Of a stretch of DNA of 10,139 nt, positions 8,343 through 10,139 are shown one piece after another. Origin of the DNA: Nitrospirota bacterium. GTDB taxonomy: Bacteria > Nitrospinota > Nitrospinia > Nitrospinales > VA-1. How positions within the stretch are numbered: the first letter of the stretch is position 1; each line of letters begins with the position of its first letter. The stretch lies in assembly GCA_003235465.1 (NCBI GenBank), contig QJWD01000428.1, positions 1 to 10,139 on the forward strand, given 5' to 3'. The notes under the pieces were generated by a model, which searched no databases, was not told where the DNA came from, and saw only the letters and a list, made by a program, of their open reading frames with translations. Position numbers and translations under genes: made by a program.

Positions 8343-10031
8343 ATGAGCGAAACAAACCAACCCCTGAACCGAAAAAGCCGCGCCATCACCCAGGGCGACC
8401 GGCGCTCGCCCAACCGCGCCATGCTGCGCGCGGTGGGCTTCACCGATGCCGATTTCGACAAGCCCATCGTCGGCATCGCCAACGGCCAGAGCGACATCAC
8501 GCCCTGCAACGCCGGCCTCGGCAAACTGGCCGACGTGGCGGTGTCGAAGATCCACGCCGAGGGCGGCAAGACGCAGATGTTCGGCACCATCACCGTGAGC
8601 GACGGCATCTCCATGGGCACCGAGGGCATGAAATGCTCGCTGGTGAGCCGCGAGGTCATCGCCGATTCCATCGAAACCGTCTGCCGCGCGGCGAGCCTCG
8701 ACGCGGTGCTTTGCATCGGCGGCTGCGACAAGAACATGCCCGGCGCAATGATCGCCATGTCCCGACTCGACATTCCCGGCATCTTCGTCTACGGCGGCAC
8801 CATCAAGCCCGGCCACCTGGGCGAGCGCGACCTCACCGTGGTGAGCGCCTTCGAGGCGGTGGGCCAGTTCTGCGCCGGCAGCATCGGCAAGGACGAGCTC
8901 GTCGCCATCGAGAAAAACGCCTGCCCGGGGCTCGGCTCCTGCGGCGGCATGTTCACCGCCAACACCATGTCGTCGGCGTTCGAAGCCATGGGCATGAGCC
9001 TGCCCTACAGCTCCACCATGGCCAACGAGGACAAGGAAAAAGAAGAGAGCACGGCCCAGAGCGCGGCGGCGCTCGTCAGCCTAATCGAAAAGAACATCCT
9101 GCCGCGCGACATCATCACCAAAAAGGCGCTGGAAAACGCCATCTCCGTGGTCATGGCCGTCGGCGGCTCCACCAACGCGGTGCTGCACCTGCTCGCCATC
9201 GCCCACTCGCTGGGCGTGCCGCTGGACATCGACGAATTCGAGACCATCCGCCAGCGCGTGCCGCATTTCGCCGACCTCAAGCCGTCGGGGAAATACGTCA
9301 CCGTGGACCTGCACCACGCCGGCGGCATCCCGCAGGTGATGAAAATGCTGCTGAAGGCGGGCCTCTTGCACGGCGACTGCATGACGGTGACGGGAAAAAC
9401 CGTCGCCGAAAACCTCGCCGCCGTGGCCGACGCGCCCGACCCGCGCCAGGACGTGATCCTGCCGCTCGACAGGCCCAAATCTCCCGAGGGGCATCTCGTC
9501 ATCCTCAAGGGGAACCTGAGCCCGGAGGGATCGGTGGCGAAAATCTCCGGCGTCAAGACGCGGCGCATCGAAGGCCCGGCGAGGGTGTTCGATTCCGAGG
9601 AAGACTGCCTCGACGCCATTCTCGAAAAGAAGATTAACCCCGGCGACGTGGTGGTGATCCGCTACGAAGGCCCAAGGGGCGGGCCCGGCATGCGCGAGAT
9701 GCTCGCGCCGACCTCGGCGCTGGTGGGCGAAGGCCTGGGCGACCAGGTGGCGCTCATCACCGACGGCCGCTTTTCCGGCGGCACCTACGGCATCGTTGTC
9801 GGCCACATCGCGCCGGAAGCGCAGGTGGGCGGCCTCATCGGCCTCATCGAAGAGGGCGACACCCTCCTCGTCGATATCGATCACCGGCTGCTGGAAGCAA
9901 AACTTTCCGACGAGGAAATCGCCCGGCGGCGAAATAAATGGTCGCCGAAACCGATCCAATACACATCCGGCGTGCTGGCGAAATACGCCAGGCTCGTGTC
10001 CTCCGCCTCGAAAGGCGCGGTAACCGATTGA
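8343..10031 (+). CDS. ilvD: Dihydroxy-acid dehydratase IlvD
   Basis: Dehydrates 2,3-dihydroxy-3-methylbutanoate and its isoleucine-pathway homologue to the 2-keto acids, the common step before valine, leucine and isoleucine. The product has 562 residues, normal length. The three cluster cysteines of the [2Fe-2S] type are present: Cys55 in DITPCNAGL, Cys128 in GGCDKNMPG and Cys200 in [14 protein letters not shown]; Lys129 is the position that is carbamylated to hold magnesium in this family. Other signatures are [42 protein letters not shown] and [13 protein letters not shown]. The start at ATG 8343 has GGAG six bases upstream (8333-8336). Related sugar-acid dehydratases (EDD and others) share the fold, but the short N-terminus and TPCNAGL block point to IlvD. 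No other ilv or leu gene is in view, and no terminator is obvious after the stop. Confidence 0.96.
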   Translation: MSETNQPLNRKSRAITQGDRRSPNRAMLRAVGFTDADFDKPIVGIANGQSDITPCNAGLGKLADVAVSKIHAEGGKTQMFGTITVSDGISMGTEGMKCSLVSREVIADSIETVCRAASLDAVLCIGGCDKNMPGAMIAMSRLDIPGIFVYGGTIKPGHLGERDLTVVSAFEAVGQFCAGSIGKDELVAIEKNACPGLGSCGGMFTANTMSSAFEAMGMSLPYSSTMANEDKEKEESTAQSAAALVSLIEKNILPRDIITKKALENAISVVMAVGGSTNAVLHLLAIAHSLGVPLDIDEFETIRQRVPHFADLKPSGKYVTVDLHHAGGIPQVMKMLLKAGLLHGDCMTVTGKTVAENLAAVADAPDPRQDVILPLDRPKSPEGHLVILKGNLSPEGSVAKISGVKTRRIEGPARVFDSEEDCLDAILEKKINPGDVVVIRYEGPRGGPGMREMLAPTSALVGEGLGDQVALITDGRFSGGTYGIVVGHIAPEAQVGGLIGLIEEGDTLLVDIDHRLLEAKLSDEEIARRRNKWSPKPIQYTSGVLAKYARLVSSASKGAVTD

Positions 10032-10139
10032 CCGACGGAAGCCAGCCCGTTTGCTGATTAGTGTCTTTTTGTTTTGAGCCTTCCCTTGGGTGGCGCGTTA
10101 TTTTGCGCGGTGTCGAAGGATTTACCGGTTCATTGCAAT
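10032..10139. other. Non-coding tail of the window after ilvD
   Basis: I see no gene in these 108 bases. G+C content falls to about half, clearly below the genes. A weak four-base-pair stem CAGC/GCTG (10043-10056) precedes a T-rich stretch around 10065-10075, but the stem is too short and too far from the T-run to call a terminator. The next gene probably begins beyond the right edge. Confidence 0.5.

Overview
This is an ordinary, densely packed stretch of bacterial chromosome. It carries nine protein genes, all on the + strand, and most are housekeeping genes. Base composition is G+C rich, roughly 60-65% by eye, with C or G preferred at third positions; AGG is also used freely for arginine. 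The gene set suggests a Gram-negative bacterium outside the enteric gammaproteobacteria: xerC-hslV-hslU followed by argB, and an hrcA repressor next to grpE. Deltaproteobacteria-like, Nitrospinota-like or another uncultured lineage would fit. The taxon is inference and I would not name a genus.

Bases 1-3766 look like one operon: the 3' part of xerC (site-specific recombinase), hslV and hslU (the two halves of an ATP-dependent protease) and argB (second step of arginine synthesis). The genes overlap or are 4-8 bases apart. Bases 3767-3903 are a gap with a predicted promoter whose spacer is an 18-base perfect palindrome. Bases 3904-6458 hold hrcA (heat-shock repressor), grpE (DnaK nucleotide exchange factor) and mutM (8-oxoguanine DNA glycosylase), spaced 29-39 bases apart. 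dnaK and dnaJ are not present. Bases 6459-6622 are a gap with a hairpin-forming, probably dispersed repeat and a good -10 box. Bases 6623-8245 encode a B12-binding radical SAM protein of the DUF4080 type, the only gene whose function is unknown. Bases 8343-10031 encode ilvD (branched-chain amino acid synthesis), behind an extended -10 promoter with a small palindrome. The last 108 bases hold no gene I can see.

The genes fall into protein quality control and heat shock (hslVU, hrcA, grpE), chromosome and DNA maintenance (xerC, mutM) and amino-acid synthesis (argB, ilvD). I found no CRISPR array, transposon, prophage, toxin-antitoxin pair, RNA gene or convincing new system. The points most worth a second look are the palindromic hrcA promoter, the repeat at about 6517-6559, the orphan radical SAM gene and the HslV propeptide.
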